Source of the DNA: an uncultured Clostridia bacterium
Lineage (GTDB): Bacteria > Bacillota > Clostridia > TANB77 > CAG-508
Direction of reading: 5' to 3'
Assembly: GCA_934168305.1 (NCBI GenBank)
Contig: CAKPNF010000010.1
Span: 1-63,872, forward strand
DNA length: 63,872 nucleotides
The notes beneath the pieces were generated by a model. That model had not been told where the DNA came from, did not search any database, and worked only from the letters and a program-made list of their open reading frames with translations. Position numbers and translations under genes: made by a program. How positions within the stretch are numbered: position 1 is the stretch's first letter; each line of letters begins with the position of its first letter. This document shows, piece by piece, positions 34,429 to 42,763 of this stretch.

Positions 34429-34540
34429 TTGAACCACTGGGGACGTTCTTAAATTGGTTGAAATTAAGTAAGATTTATTATATTTAATTATAATTTATCC
34501 CTTAATTTCAACCAATTTAAGAACGTCCCCAGTGGTTCAA
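34429..34540. repeat. Perfect 40-bp-arm palindrome, second copy of the 24984 element
   Basis: Arms 34429-34468 and 34501-34540 are exact reverse complements around a 32-base AT-rich loop. The arm shares a 35-nt core, beginning ACCACTGGGGACGTTCTT, with the palindrome at 24984, but the loop and outer bases differ. A further partial unit, AACCAATTTAAGAACAT, follows at about 34550-34566. It again lies between convergent genes. Confidence 0.95.
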
Positions 34541-34579
34541 CTGACTCACAACCAATTTAAGAACATACTCTTTGCTTTA

Positions 34580-34858
34580 TTAATAAGGATATCTTTCATA
34601 TAAATATTTAATTAAATTGTCAGCATTATCTTCAGTAACATGAATATATACACCCTTGTCTAAAGATATCCACATCATAATTTTAAAAGAATCAAAGTTA
34701 TCCACAAAAGCTCCAATTATTTCAGTAATCTCAATTGGATTTTTATATTTATGTTCCCAATTTAAAGAATTATTTATGTTAAAAGAAGAATTGTAGAATG
34801 AACTTAAAAATTTTTCTATTTCTTTTGAATTTTCACTATATAGATTAACAGAAACCAT
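34580..34858 (-). CDS. Hypothetical 92-residue protein
   Basis: I do not recognise this small acidic protein (MVSVNLYSENSKEIEKFLSS ... HVTEDNADNLIKYLYERYPY). AGGAGATAATT before the ATG supports the start. It has no membrane or signal segment and looks like a compact alpha/beta fold. It is transcribed alone toward the palindrome at 34429. Confidence 0.65.
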   Translation of the reverse strand: MVSVNLYSENSKEIEKFLSSFYNSSFNINNSLNWEHKYKNPIEITEIIGAFVDNFDSFKIMMWISLDKGVYIHVTEDNADNLIKYLYERYPY

Positions 34859-34999
34859 AATTATCTCCTAATTTTATGTATTTAATATTATTTATTATAT
34901 TATCAAATCTTAAAATTATACATAAAAAACAAATATAGAATAATTTGGATAAATTTGATAATAATAGATAGTAAATGATTTTATAATGGAGGTTATATT

Positions 35000-35890
35000 T
35001 TGAAAAAATATACTAAATTTGCATATATAATTTTAATAGTTATTGTTTTAGCATCTGTGTTTTTCGTTTTTAAAATTGTTAAAAAGGACAATTCAAATGA
35101 AAATATAGAAGAGAAAATTTTATCAGAAATAAAACATTTAGAAAGTGAATTTCAAGATTTATTTAATCAACTTGATAATATTAGTTTTGAAAAATATAAG
35201 ATATCATCAAGCGAAATAAAGCAAGAGGAGAAAGAGTCATCAAATGAATCAAAAGATTCTGATGGAACTGAAGGAGAAAGTTCAGATGAATCAAATTCAT
35301 CAAAAGGAGATAGTGAAGAATCAGAAGCTAAACAATATAAGATTGAAGAGAATGGAATATTAACTAAAGATTCAGAAATTGATTGGAATCAAATCAAGAA
35401 TAATGTTGAAAGAATATATGTTTCTTTATATCCGATGACGGTTGATTTATATCAAATCTATACAAATCAACAGGATATTGTAGACTTTAATAAAGAATAT
35501 GATAACCTGATAAAAATAGTAAAAGATGAAGATAAACAAGTTACTTTGAATGAATTATCAATATTATATGATTATTTACCAAAGTTTGTGGAAGCATGTA
35601 CGGATAAGGAAAAAGAAAAAGTAATTATAAAAACTAAAAGCTATATTTTCAAAGCTTATAGTGTTTTGGAAGAAGAAAAATGGGAAAATGTTTCTGAAAA
35701 TGTTAATAGTGCTATACAAGAATTTTCAAAGATTGTTACAAATGAAAGTGATAGAGAAAGTAGAAATCAATATACTTTAAATAAAGCATATGTTATGATA
35801 AAAGAATTACAAAATGCCATAAATTTAAGAGACAAAGAAGTTTTTTTAATAAAATATAAAAATTTACTAGAAGAATTACAAAATATGTGA
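35000..35890 (+). CDS. Hypothetical membrane-anchored extracellular protein
   Basis: This 296-residue protein starts at a TTG, with TGGAGG seven bases before. A membrane helix (7-26, FAYIILIVIVLASVFFVFKI) is followed by an outside part containing a low-complexity Ser/Glu/Asp/Lys stretch (about 72-112) and a helical C-terminal domain (115-296). There is no lipobox cysteine. The stop codon overlaps the -10 box of the RNase P RNA gene. No function can be named. Confidence 0.68.
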   Translation: MKKYTKFAYIILIVIVLASVFFVFKIVKKDNSNENIEEKILSEIKHLESEFQDLFNQLDNISFEKYKISSSEIKQEEKESSNESKDSDGTEGESSDESNSSKGDSEESEAKQYKIEENGILTKDSEIDWNQIKNNVERIYVSLYPMTVDLYQIYTNQQDIVDFNKEYDNLIKIVKDEDKQVTLNELSILYDYLPKFVEACTDKEKEKVIIKTKSYIFKAYSVLEEEKWENVSENVNSAIQEFSKIVTNESDRESRNQYTLNKAYVMIKELQNAINLRDKEVFLIKYKNLLEELQNM

Positions 35891-35896
35891 TATAAT
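35891..35896 (+). promoter_or_regulatory. -10 box of the RNase P RNA gene
   Basis: TATAAT immediately follows the stop codon of the upstream gene (35888-35890) and lies eight bases before the first paired base of RNase P RNA. The -35 is weak. Confidence 0.65.
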
Positions 35897-35903
35897 TTCA
35901 AAT

Positions 35904-36250
35904 AGAGTAAATTGAATAGTCGCTGGTAAATTCCGAAAGGAACTACGAGAGGAAAGTCCGGGCTCCATAGAGCAAAGATGCTAGATAACGTCTAGTGGGG
36001 GTGACCCTAAGGAAAGTGCAACAGAAAATAACCGCCCTTTTAAGGGTAAGGATGAAAAGGCGAGGTAAGAGCTCACCGCCTTTATGGTGACATAGAGGGC
36101 TGTGTAAACCCCATCTGGAGCAACACCTAAAAAAGAAGATTAAGCCTGCTCGGCACCTTCTTAAATTGCGTGGCTTGAGATATATAGCAATATATATCCT
36201 AGATAAATGACTATTTTAAAAGACAGAACCCGGCTTACAGATTTACTCTT
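35904..36250 (+). ncRNA. rnpB: RNase P RNA (type A)
   Basis: The catalytic RNA that trims tRNA 5' leaders. The conserved blocks are GAGGAAAGTCCGGGCTCC near the 5' end, AAGGAAAGTGCAACAGAAA with ACCGCC in the middle, and AGACAGAACCCGGCTTACAG near the 3' end. The outer P1 helix pairs AGAGTAAATT (35904-35913) with AATTTACTCT-like sequence at 36240-36250. The pattern is the ancestral type A. The 3' end overlaps the stop codon of the convergent rluD-type gene by a few bases. Confidence 0.95.
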
Positions 36251-37115
36251 CTAATTTTTTTAAATCTAGTGGTATTTCGCTACAAAAATCCATAAAATTT
36301 TTTGTAATAGGATGTACAAATCTCAACTTATAACAATGCAAAGCCTGTCTATCAATTAAATCAGAAATAGAACCATATAAAGAGTCACCAATTAAAGGAT
36401 GAGAAATAGCAGACATATGAACCCTAATTTGATGAGTTCTACCAGTTTCTAAAATACATCTAACTAAACTATAATTACCAAATTCTTTTAAAACTTCGTA
36501 ATGAGTAATAGAAGGTTGACCATCATCAGAAATACATCTTTCAATAATACTATCTTCTTTTCTAGCGATTGGTAAATTAATGGTACCATATTTATTTTCA
36601 AAAATTCCGTCACATATAGCTAAATATTCTTTTTTAAACAAATGATCTTTCATTTGAGAAATTAAACATTCTTGAATATATTCACATTTTGCGAAAATTA
36701 CTAAACCAGAAGTATTTAAATCAAGTCTATTTACAGGTCTAATTTTTTTCTTTAAACCAATAGAATCAAAATAAAATCTAATACCATTACATAAAGAATC
36801 AGAATAATGTAAAATGGAAGGATGAATTGCTACTCCAGCAGGTTTATTAACAATTAACAGCCATTCATCTTCATATATAATATCCAAATCCATTTTAGTA
36901 GGAACAATATTAGAATTATCTTCATCATAATTAAAATCTACTATTAATGTATCACCAACATTAGAATGATTTCTGGTATCACAAATATTTCCATTTAATA
37001 AAATTCGTTGACTTTTAATTAGTTTATAAAGTAATCTGGAAGATATACTTAGTTTATTTTGCAATATTTGATTTATATTTGATTTATTATTTTCTATAAT
37101 ATATTTTAATTTCAT
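36243..37115 (-). CDS. RluD-family 23S rRNA pseudouridine synthase
   Basis: This 290-residue enzyme isomerises uridine to pseudouridine in rRNA. An N-terminal S4-like domain (about 10-60, LSISSRLLYKLIKSQRILLNG) is followed by the catalytic domain with LLIVNKPAGVAIHPS and RPVNRLDLNTSGL (catalytic Asp132), and then GRTHQIRVHMSAISHPLIGD. RluD, RluC or another member cannot be separated by eye. AAGAGG precedes the ATG. The gene converges on RNase P RNA and overlaps its 3' end. Confidence 0.9.
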   Translation of the reverse strand: MKLKYIIENNKSNINQILQNKLSISSRLLYKLIKSQRILLNGNICDTRNHSNVGDTLIVDFNYDEDNSNIVPTKMDLDIIYEDEWLLIVNKPAGVAIHPSILHYSDSLCNGIRFYFDSIGLKKKIRPVNRLDLNTSGLVIFAKCEYIQECLISQMKDHLFKKEYLAICDGIFENKYGTINLPIARKEDSIIERCISDDGQPSITHYEVLKEFGNYSLVRCILETGRTHQIRVHMSAISHPLIGDSLYGSISDLIDRQALHCYKLRFVHPITKNFMDFCSEIPLDLKKLEE

Positions 37116-37276
37116 AAAAACCTCTTAAAATTTAAATATCATTGGTGAGTCAAAGTTTAAATAACATAACTATTTCTCACTGAGCTATAACATAATTTTA
37201 ACATTTACAAACAAAAAATACAAATTTTGCCTTTACTTTTTAAAAAATTATGTATATAATTTCTTTGGTGAAAAAA

Positions 37277-37942
37277 ATGAGAATAAGATATAAAAAATGG
37301 GCAAGACCCGAATTAGAAGCAAGTAAATTCTATATAGATAATCCAGAAGAATACAAAGGAAGATGGAAAGAACTTTTTAAAAATCCAGATAATCCAATAC
37401 ATCTAGAATTAGGATGTGGAAAAGGACAATTTATAGCAAATTTAGCATCAAACAATTTAAACACAAATTATATTGCAATAGACTTAGTAGATGCAATGTT
37501 AGGATTAGCAAAAAGAAATGTTGAACAGGTATATCAGGAAAAAAATATTGAACCAGATAATGTTGTTCTAACAAGATTTGATATTGAAAGAATACTTATG
37601 ATTTTGGACAAGTCAGACAATATTCAAAGAATATATATAAATTTTTGTAATCCATGGCCAAAAGGAAAACATAGAAAGAAAAGACTTACTCATACAAGAC
37701 AACTTGAAAAATACAAGCAATTTTTATCAAAAGATGGAGAAATTTTCTTTAAAACAGATGATGACGATTTATTTAATTCAAGCTTGATTTATTTTGAAGA
37801 AAGTGGTTTTGAAATAATATCAAAAACATTTGATTTGCATAAAGAACCAATTTTTGAAAATAATATTGAAACAGAACATGAAAAAATGTTTTCTGAGCAA
37901 GGAATAAAAATAAAAGCATTAATAGCAAAAATGAGACAATAG
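37277..37942 (+). CDS. trmB: tRNA (guanine-N7)-methyltransferase TrmB
   Basis: This 221-residue SAM-dependent enzyme makes m7G46 in tRNA. Conserved motifs are the SAM-binding ELGCGKGQFI, IAIDLVDAML, and the family signature NFCNPWPKGKHRKKRLTH, then FFKTDDDDLF. Several in-frame starts lie upstream; GGTG seven bases before the ATG at 37277 and the family N-terminus (MRIRYKKWARPEL) support this one. Its final codons (ATG AGA CAA TAG) are part of a small GGGAC-bearing inverted repeat. Confidence 0.94.
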   Translation: MRIRYKKWARPELEASKFYIDNPEEYKGRWKELFKNPDNPIHLELGCGKGQFIANLASNNLNTNYIAIDLVDAMLGLAKRNVEQVYQEKNIEPDNVVLTRFDIERILMILDKSDNIQRIYINFCNPWPKGKHRKKRLTHTRQLEKYKQFLSKDGEIFFKTDDDDLFNSSLIYFEESGFEIISKTFDLHKEPIFENNIETEHEKMFSEQGIKIKALIAKMRQ

Positions 37943-37964
37943 GGACGGTCTTAATTTGTCTCAT
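37931..37964. repeat. Small GGGACGG inverted repeat forming the trmB stop
   Basis: Arms ATGAGACAA and TTGTCTCAT flank TAGGGACGGTCTTAA. The centre resembles GGGACGTTCTTAA in the two large palindromes. The left arm supplies the last three codons of trmB and the stop starts the loop. Confidence 0.7.
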
Positions 37965-37998
37965 GAAATATGTAGAAAAATGTCGAAAGGAAAAACTA

Positions 37999-38520
37999 AT
38001 GGAAGATCCAGATGTAACAGAAATGAAGGCAAATAGAGACAATAGAGAATATGTCTTGAAAGTGGTACAAAATAAAGGAAAATTATTAGAGTTTGCGATA
38101 CCAGAATTTCAAGACGATGAGGAAATTGTAAAAACTGCATTAGAACAAGATGGAGAAACAATGGAATTTGTATCTGATAGACTTAGAGATAATAAACAAA
38201 TTGCATTACTTGCAATAAATAAAGCTCCATGGACTGCATGTTATGTATCTGAAAGATTAAAGGCTGATAAAGATGTCGTAATGGCAAGTGTAAAAGAATA
38301 TGGACAAACACTATATTATGCAAGTAAAAAGTTGAGAGATGACAAAGAAGTAGTTAAGGCTGCTGTTGAAAATAAAGGGCTAATTGTAAAATATGCAAGT
38401 CTAAGATTACGAAATGATAAAGAAATTGCAGAGATTGCCATAAAACAAGATAAAAGAGCATTTCAATTCTTGAGCAAAGAATTAAAAAATGATGAAGAAA
38501 TAAAAAATCTTTTAGGATAA
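37999..38520 (+). CDS. DUF4116 repeat protein
   Basis: This 173-residue protein is built of about five repeats of roughly 24 residues with the DUF4116 pattern: FVSDRLRDNKQIALLAI, YVSERLKADKDVVMASV, YASKKLRDDKEVVKAAV, YASLRLRNDKEIAEIAI, FLSKELKNDEEIKNLL. Each forms a helix pair. The GAAAGG site before the ATG at 37999 is a better start than 37963, which lies inside the preceding inverted repeat. The family is common in surface-layer or phage-type contexts, and its role is unknown. Confidence 0.85.
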   Translation: MEDPDVTEMKANRDNREYVLKVVQNKGKLLEFAIPEFQDDEEIVKTALEQDGETMEFVSDRLRDNKQIALLAINKAPWTACYVSERLKADKDVVMASVKEYGQTLYYASKKLRDDKEVVKAAVENKGLIVKYASLRLRNDKEIAEIAIKQDKRAFQFLSKELKNDEEIKNLLG

Positions 38521-38524
38521 AAAC

Positions 38525-38600
38525 GGGATTAAGGGGCCACCACATAAAATCCCGGTAATAAGAAAAAAATAGGGATTTTGTGTGGTGGCCCCTTAATCCC
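38525..38600. repeat. 29-bp-arm palindrome in front of phosphofructokinase
   Basis: Arms 38525-38553 and 38572-38600 pair along 29 bases with a single G-U, around an 18-base A-rich loop. The arm contains GGGATTAAGGGGCCACCACA and is GC-rich for this genome. It starts 4 bases after the DUF4116 stop and ends 3 bases before the AAAGGAGG of the next gene. Its sequence differs from the palindromes at 24984 and 34429. Confidence 0.95.
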
Positions 38601-38616
38601 TAAAGGAGGAATTAGG

Positions 38617-39762
38617 ATGATTAAAAAAGTTGCAATATTAGCAAATGGAGGAGATGTAGCAGGATTTAATGCTGTAATAAGAGGTATTGTGAAAACTGCT
38701 GAAAATAATAATGTAGAATGCTATGGATTTATAGATGGATATAATGGATTATTAAAAAATGATTATGTAAGATTAAGTACAGCAGAAGATGGAAACGCAG
38801 AAGGAATATTACCAAAAGGTGGTTCAATAATTGGTTCATCAACAAATGCAAATGTATTTAATTATAAAGTTACAAATGAAGATGGAACAGTTGAATATAA
38901 AGACCTATCTGATAAATGTGTGGAAAATATAAAGAATGATGAATTTGATTGTGTATTTACATTAGGAGGAGATGGAACACAAAAATCAGCAAGAGATTTT
39001 GCAACAAAGGGAGTAAATGTAATAGGAGTTCCAAAAACGATAGATAATGACGTTGCTTGTACGGAAATAACATTTGGATATAATACAGCTGTATCTGTTG
39101 CGATGGAGGCAATTGATAGACTTCATACTACAGGCGAAACACATCATAGAATAATGGTGTTAGAAGTTATGGGAAGATATGCAGGGTGGATAGCATTAGA
39201 ATCAGCTATAGCAGGAGGAGCAGATGTTGCTCTAATTCCAGAAATACCTTATGATATTAATAGAGTAGCAGAAAAAGTCAAAAATAGACAAAAAAGAGGT
39301 AAAAACTTTAGTGTTGTAGTTGTTGCAGAAGGTGCAAAACCAAAAGATGGAGAGATTACAGTTGAAAATGTAAGAGATAACGGAAAAGGTGTAGATAATA
39401 CTAAACTTGGTGGAGTAGGAGAAAAAGTTGCAAAACGATTACAAGAATTAACAGGATTAGAAGCAAGAAATACAACATTAGGATATATGCAAAGAGGAGG
39501 AACACCAACAGCTTTTGATAGAGTCTTATCAACAAAATATGGAACAGCAGCTATGAGATTAGCTATGGAAGAAAAATTCGGAAACTTAGTAGTTATAAAA
39601 GATGGAAAAGTAGATTATGCTTCATTAGAAGATGTTGTTGGGCAAAATAAAGAAATAGGTGCAGTTTCAGGAAATACGGCACAAAGTAATCAAAGAAAGG
39701 TTACATTAGATGATGATTTAGTTAAGACAGCTAGAAGTGTAGGTATTAATTTAGGAGATTAA
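38617..39762 (+). CDS. pfkA: 6-phosphofructokinase
   Basis: This 381-residue enzyme phosphorylates fructose-6-phosphate in glycolysis. Motifs: a nucleotide/phosphate loop NGGDVAGFNAVIRGIV, GGDGTQKSARDF (a Gly where PPi enzymes have Asp, favouring ATP), and PKTIDNDV with the catalytic Asp. The Lys in PKTIDND is typical of the longer, group-III type rather than the short E. coli type, and the substrate-binding MGRYAGWIA and EIPYDIN follow. AAAGGAGG precedes the ATG at 38617; the frame runs upstream into the palindrome arm, which is not coding. The phosphoryl donor is inferred, not proven. Confidence 0.9.
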   Translation: MIKKVAILANGGDVAGFNAVIRGIVKTAENNNVECYGFIDGYNGLLKNDYVRLSTAEDGNAEGILPKGGSIIGSSTNANVFNYKVTNEDGTVEYKDLSDKCVENIKNDEFDCVFTLGGDGTQKSARDFATKGVNVIGVPKTIDNDVACTEITFGYNTAVSVAMEAIDRLHTTGETHHRIMVLEVMGRYAGWIALESAIAGGADVALIPEIPYDINRVAEKVKNRQKRGKNFSVVVVAEGAKPKDGEITVENVRDNGKGVDNTKLGGVGEKVAKRLQELTGLEARNTTLGYMQRGGTPTAFDRVLSTKYGTAAMRLAMEEKFGNLVVIKDGKVDYASLEDVVGQNKEIGAVSGNTAQSNQRKVTLDDDLVKTARSVGINLGD

Positions 39763-39795
39763 AAAAATAAAAGTGAATGTGAGGTAGAATTAAAA

Positions 39796-40446
39796 ATGTC
39801 AAAATCAAAGAAAAATATTGTTTTAATAGTTATATCTATTATTTTATTAGCAATTGTTATAGGAGCAATTGTATTAGTAATAAAAAATAAGAATACAAAT
39901 AATCAAGAAAATACTTTAACATCTAAACTATGCAAAAAAATTAGTGAAGCAAATGAAATATCATATACAAGAACGATAGATGAAAATAATAAAATTACTG
40001 TAATAGTAAAAGGTGATAAAGCATATAAAGAAGTGATTTCAGATGGAAATACAACAAAATATATTGTAAAAAATGGAAACACATTTTATCTAGATGATGG
40101 TGAAAAAAAATATTATAAATATGAAAATAATGATGAAATATTGACTGAGGTAAAAGAACAATTTAAAAATTTAAATTTATCAGGATTAAAAGTTGGTAAA
40201 GAAAGTATAAATGGTAAAAATTATAAATATGAAGAGATACAACAGTGTCAAGATTTTTTATTTGATGAAAATTTATCAGTGAATAATCTAGAATATGCAA
40301 ATACTAGATTGTATTACAAAAATGAAAATCTTTCTTATATAAAAACAATTGTAGGTGAAAATCAGGAATTAATAAAAGTTGATATAAGTTATGGAAATAT
40401 AAATGACAGCTATTTTGATATTCCAAGTGACTATACAGAAGTGTAG
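39796..40446 (+). CDS. Hypothetical membrane-anchored protein
   Basis: This 216-residue protein has one N-terminal membrane helix (8-31, IVLIVISIILLAIVIGAIVLV) and an outside domain with repeated beta-strand pattern (ITVIVKGDKAYKEV, TKYIVKNGNTFYLDD, KYYKYENNDE). This recalls LolA/LppX-like lipoprotein-carrier folds, but without any diagnostic motif. It lies 33 nt after pfkA on the same strand. The stop codon lies inside its own terminator hairpin. Confidence 0.65.
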   Translation: MSKSKKNIVLIVISIILLAIVIGAIVLVIKNKNTNNQENTLTSKLCKKISEANEISYTRTIDENNKITVIVKGDKAYKEVISDGNTTKYIVKNGNTFYLDDGEKKYYKYENNDEILTEVKEQFKNLNLSGLKVGKESINGKNYKYEEIQQCQDFLFDENLSVNNLEYANTRLYYKNENLSYIKTIVGENQELIKVDISYGNINDSYFDIPSDYTEV

Positions 40447-40459
40447 TCACTTTTTTTGT
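40426..40459 (+). terminator. Terminator overlapping the 39796 gene's stop codon
   Basis: Arms AGTGACTATA and TGTAGTCACT are followed by a T7 run. The TAG stop at 40444-40446 lies in the right arm. Confidence 0.88.
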
Positions 40460-40478
40460 GAAAGTTTAATGAAAAATA

Positions 40479-40507
40479 TTGTACAAAAAAATTATTATTG
40501 ATATAAT
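40479..40507 (+). promoter_or_regulatory. Promoter of the FucO-like dehydrogenase
   Basis: TTGTAC (40479-40484), a 17-base spacer and TATAAT (40502-40507), 33 bases before the ATG. Confidence 0.7.
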
Positions 40508-40540
40508 TAAAAAGAAAAAAATACAAAGGAGGAATGAAAA

Positions 40541-41701
40541 ATGGCAATAAGATTTGTCTTAAATGAGACATCATATTTTGGAAACAATGCAAGAGAAGTG
40601 CTAGCAGAAGAAATAAAAAAAGGAAAATTTAAAAAAGTATTTTTGGTAACAGATAAACCATTAGTAGAAGCAGGAGTAACTGCAAAAGTAGAAAAAATAT
40701 TAACAGATGCAGGAATCGAATACTCACTATATGATGAAATCAAACCAAACCCAACAATCAAAAATGTAACAGATGGAGTTGCTGCATGTAAAGAATCAGG
40801 AGCAGATGTAATAGTAGCTGTAGGTGGAGGTTCAAGCATGGACACAGCAAAAGGAATTTCAATAGTAATGACAAACCCAGATAGAGTTGATATAAAATCT
40901 CTAAATGGTGTATCAAATACAGTTAATAAAGGAATGCCAATGATTGCATTACCAACAACAGCAGGAACTGCATCAGAAGTTACAATAAACTATGTAATAA
41001 CAGATGAAGAAAGAAAAATAAAAATGGTATGCGTTGACCCTAACGATATTCCAATTGTAGCAATAGTTGATTCGGAATTAATGGCGTCAATGCCAAAATC
41101 ACTTGCTGCAGCAACAGGAATGGATGCATTAACACATGCAGTAGAAGGATATATAACAAAAGCTCATAATGAAATGTCAGACATGTTCCATATGAAAGCT
41201 ATAAAATTAATATTTAAATATTTACCATCTGCAGTAAATGAAAAAGATCCAAAGGCTGTTGAAATGATGGGAATGGCTCAATATATTGCAGGTATGGGAT
41301 TCTCAAATGTAGGACTTGGTATAGTTCACTCAATGGCACATCAATTAGGAGCTGTATATGATACACCACATGGAATTGCAAATGCTATGCTATTACCAAC
41401 TGTCATGAGATTTAATGGGGAAAATCCAGAAACAGCACAAAGATTTAGAGAAATACTATGCGAAATAGGCAGACCAGATGCTGCACACTTAAATGACCAA
41501 GATGTTATCAATACATTTGTATGGATGATTAGTGAACTTTCTAAAGCAGTTGGTATTACTCAAACTATAAAAGACTATGGTGCTAAGGAAGAAGATTTTG
41601 AAATGCTTGCTGAAAAAGCAATGGAAGACCCTTGTAAACCAGGAAATCCAAGAGAAGTTTCAAAAGAAGACTTTATTGAATTATATAGAAGAGCTATGTA
41701 A
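40541..41701 (+). CDS. fucO: Iron-containing alcohol dehydrogenase, lactaldehyde-reductase type
   Basis: This 386-residue group-III (iron-activated) alcohol dehydrogenase is closest in pattern to lactaldehyde reductase, which reduces lactaldehyde to 1,2-propanediol. Motifs: NAD-binding GGGSSMDTAKGI, then PTTAGTASEVT, the metal-binding GMDALTHAVEGY and HSMAHQLGAVYDTPHG, and the FucO-like ending DPCKPGNPREVS. AAGGAGG precedes the ATG. It is monocistronic, with no fucose or rhamnose genes nearby, so its aldehyde substrate is uncertain. Confidence 0.87.
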   Translation: MAIRFVLNETSYFGNNAREVLAEEIKKGKFKKVFLVTDKPLVEAGVTAKVEKILTDAGIEYSLYDEIKPNPTIKNVTDGVAACKESGADVIVAVGGGSSMDTAKGISIVMTNPDRVDIKSLNGVSNTVNKGMPMIALPTTAGTASEVTINYVITDEERKIKMVCVDPNDIPIVAIVDSELMASMPKSLAAATGMDALTHAVEGYITKAHNEMSDMFHMKAIKLIFKYLPSAVNEKDPKAVEMMGMAQYIAGMGFSNVGLGIVHSMAHQLGAVYDTPHGIANAMLLPTVMRFNGENPETAQRFREILCEIGRPDAAHLNDQDVINTFVWMISELSKAVGITQTIKDYGAKEEDFEMLAEKAMEDPCKPGNPREVSKEDFIELYRRAM

Positions 41702-41735
41702 AATTAATATAAAAAGAAATTATCTGTATTGTATT

Positions 41736-41766
41736 GAACCCAAATTTGTTTAACAATTTGGGTTCA
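41736..41766 (+). terminator. Terminator after the FucO-like gene
   Basis: The strong palindrome GAACCCAAAT / ATTTGGGTTC with an AT-rich centre. There is no clear T run after it. Confidence 0.65.
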
Positions 41767-41871
41767 CTTCATATTAGATAGTTTCTTTTTTGAATATTAA
41801 GTCAATTATATTGCAAAATATAATAATTATAATATATAATTTAAAACAGAAAATAGAAAGGGGATAAGCAA

Positions 41872-42762
41872 ATGAGTTTAGTATTAAAAAATGTATCCAA
41901 AACATTTGTGGGCAAAAAAGCAGTAGATAATGTATCATTAACACTAGATAAACCAGGAGTATTTGGACTATTAGGAACAAATGGTGCAGGAAAAACTACA
42001 ACAATAAGAATGTTGTTAGGAATTATAAAAAAGGATAGTGGAGAAATAACATGGAATGGAAAAACAGTAGAAAGAAAAAATGTTAACTTTGGGTATTTAC
42101 CAGAAGAAAGAGGAGTGTATCCCAAAACAAAGATATTTGATCAACTAATGTATTTTGCTGAATTAAAGGGAATGAAAAAACAAGAAGCAGTAGATTCAAT
42201 AAATAGATGGGCAAAAGAGCTAAAAGTAGAAGAATATTTACAAATGCCAGCAGAAAAATTATCAAAAGGAAATCAACAAAAAATTCAATTTATGACAGCA
42301 GTAATACATAATCCTGAATTAGTAGTCCTAGATGAACCATTTAGTGGATTAGACCCAGTAAATACAGAAATATTAAAAAATATCATAATAGATTTAGTAA
42401 AAAACGGAAAATACGTAATAATGTCAGCACACCAAATGTCAACAATAGAAGAATTTTGTAGTGACATATTAATCCTAAATAAAGGTAAAACAGTATTACA
42501 AGGAAATTTAAAAGAAATAAAAAATACATATCCAGCAAATCGTGTAGAAATTGATGTGAATCAAAATATAGACGAATACATAGAAAAATTTAATTTAACA
42601 AAAGAAAATGAGAAAAATAATGACTATATAATTAAAATTGAAAATGAAGCAGTTGCTCATAACCTTTTAAATGAACTAGTCAAAGATGGAATAGAAATTA
42701 ATAAATTTGAAATAAAAAAACCAACATTAAATGATATATTTATAGAAAAGGTAGGTGAGTAG
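41872..42762 (+). CDS. ABC transporter ATPase, NatA-like
   Basis: This 296-residue ATP-binding subunit has Walker A GTNGAGKTT (near residue 36), a signature LSKGNQQK, Walker B LVVLDEPFSGLDP and a switch His in SAHQMST. The C-terminal domain (about 215-296) is the DUF4162 type seen in NatA and drug-export ATPases. GAAAGGGG precedes the ATG. The permease begins one base after its stop. Sodium or drug export is possible. Confidence 0.92.
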   Translation: MSLVLKNVSKTFVGKKAVDNVSLTLDKPGVFGLLGTNGAGKTTTIRMLLGIIKKDSGEITWNGKTVERKNVNFGYLPEERGVYPKTKIFDQLMYFAELKGMKKQEAVDSINRWAKELKVEEYLQMPAEKLSKGNQQKIQFMTAVIHNPELVVLDEPFSGLDPVNTEILKNIIIDLVKNGKYVIMSAHQMSTIEEFCSDILILNKGKTVLQGNLKEIKNTYPANRVEIDVNQNIDEYIEKFNLTKENEKNNDYIIKIENEAVAHNLLNELVKDGIEINKFEIKKPTLNDIFIEKVGE

Positions 42763-42763
42763 T

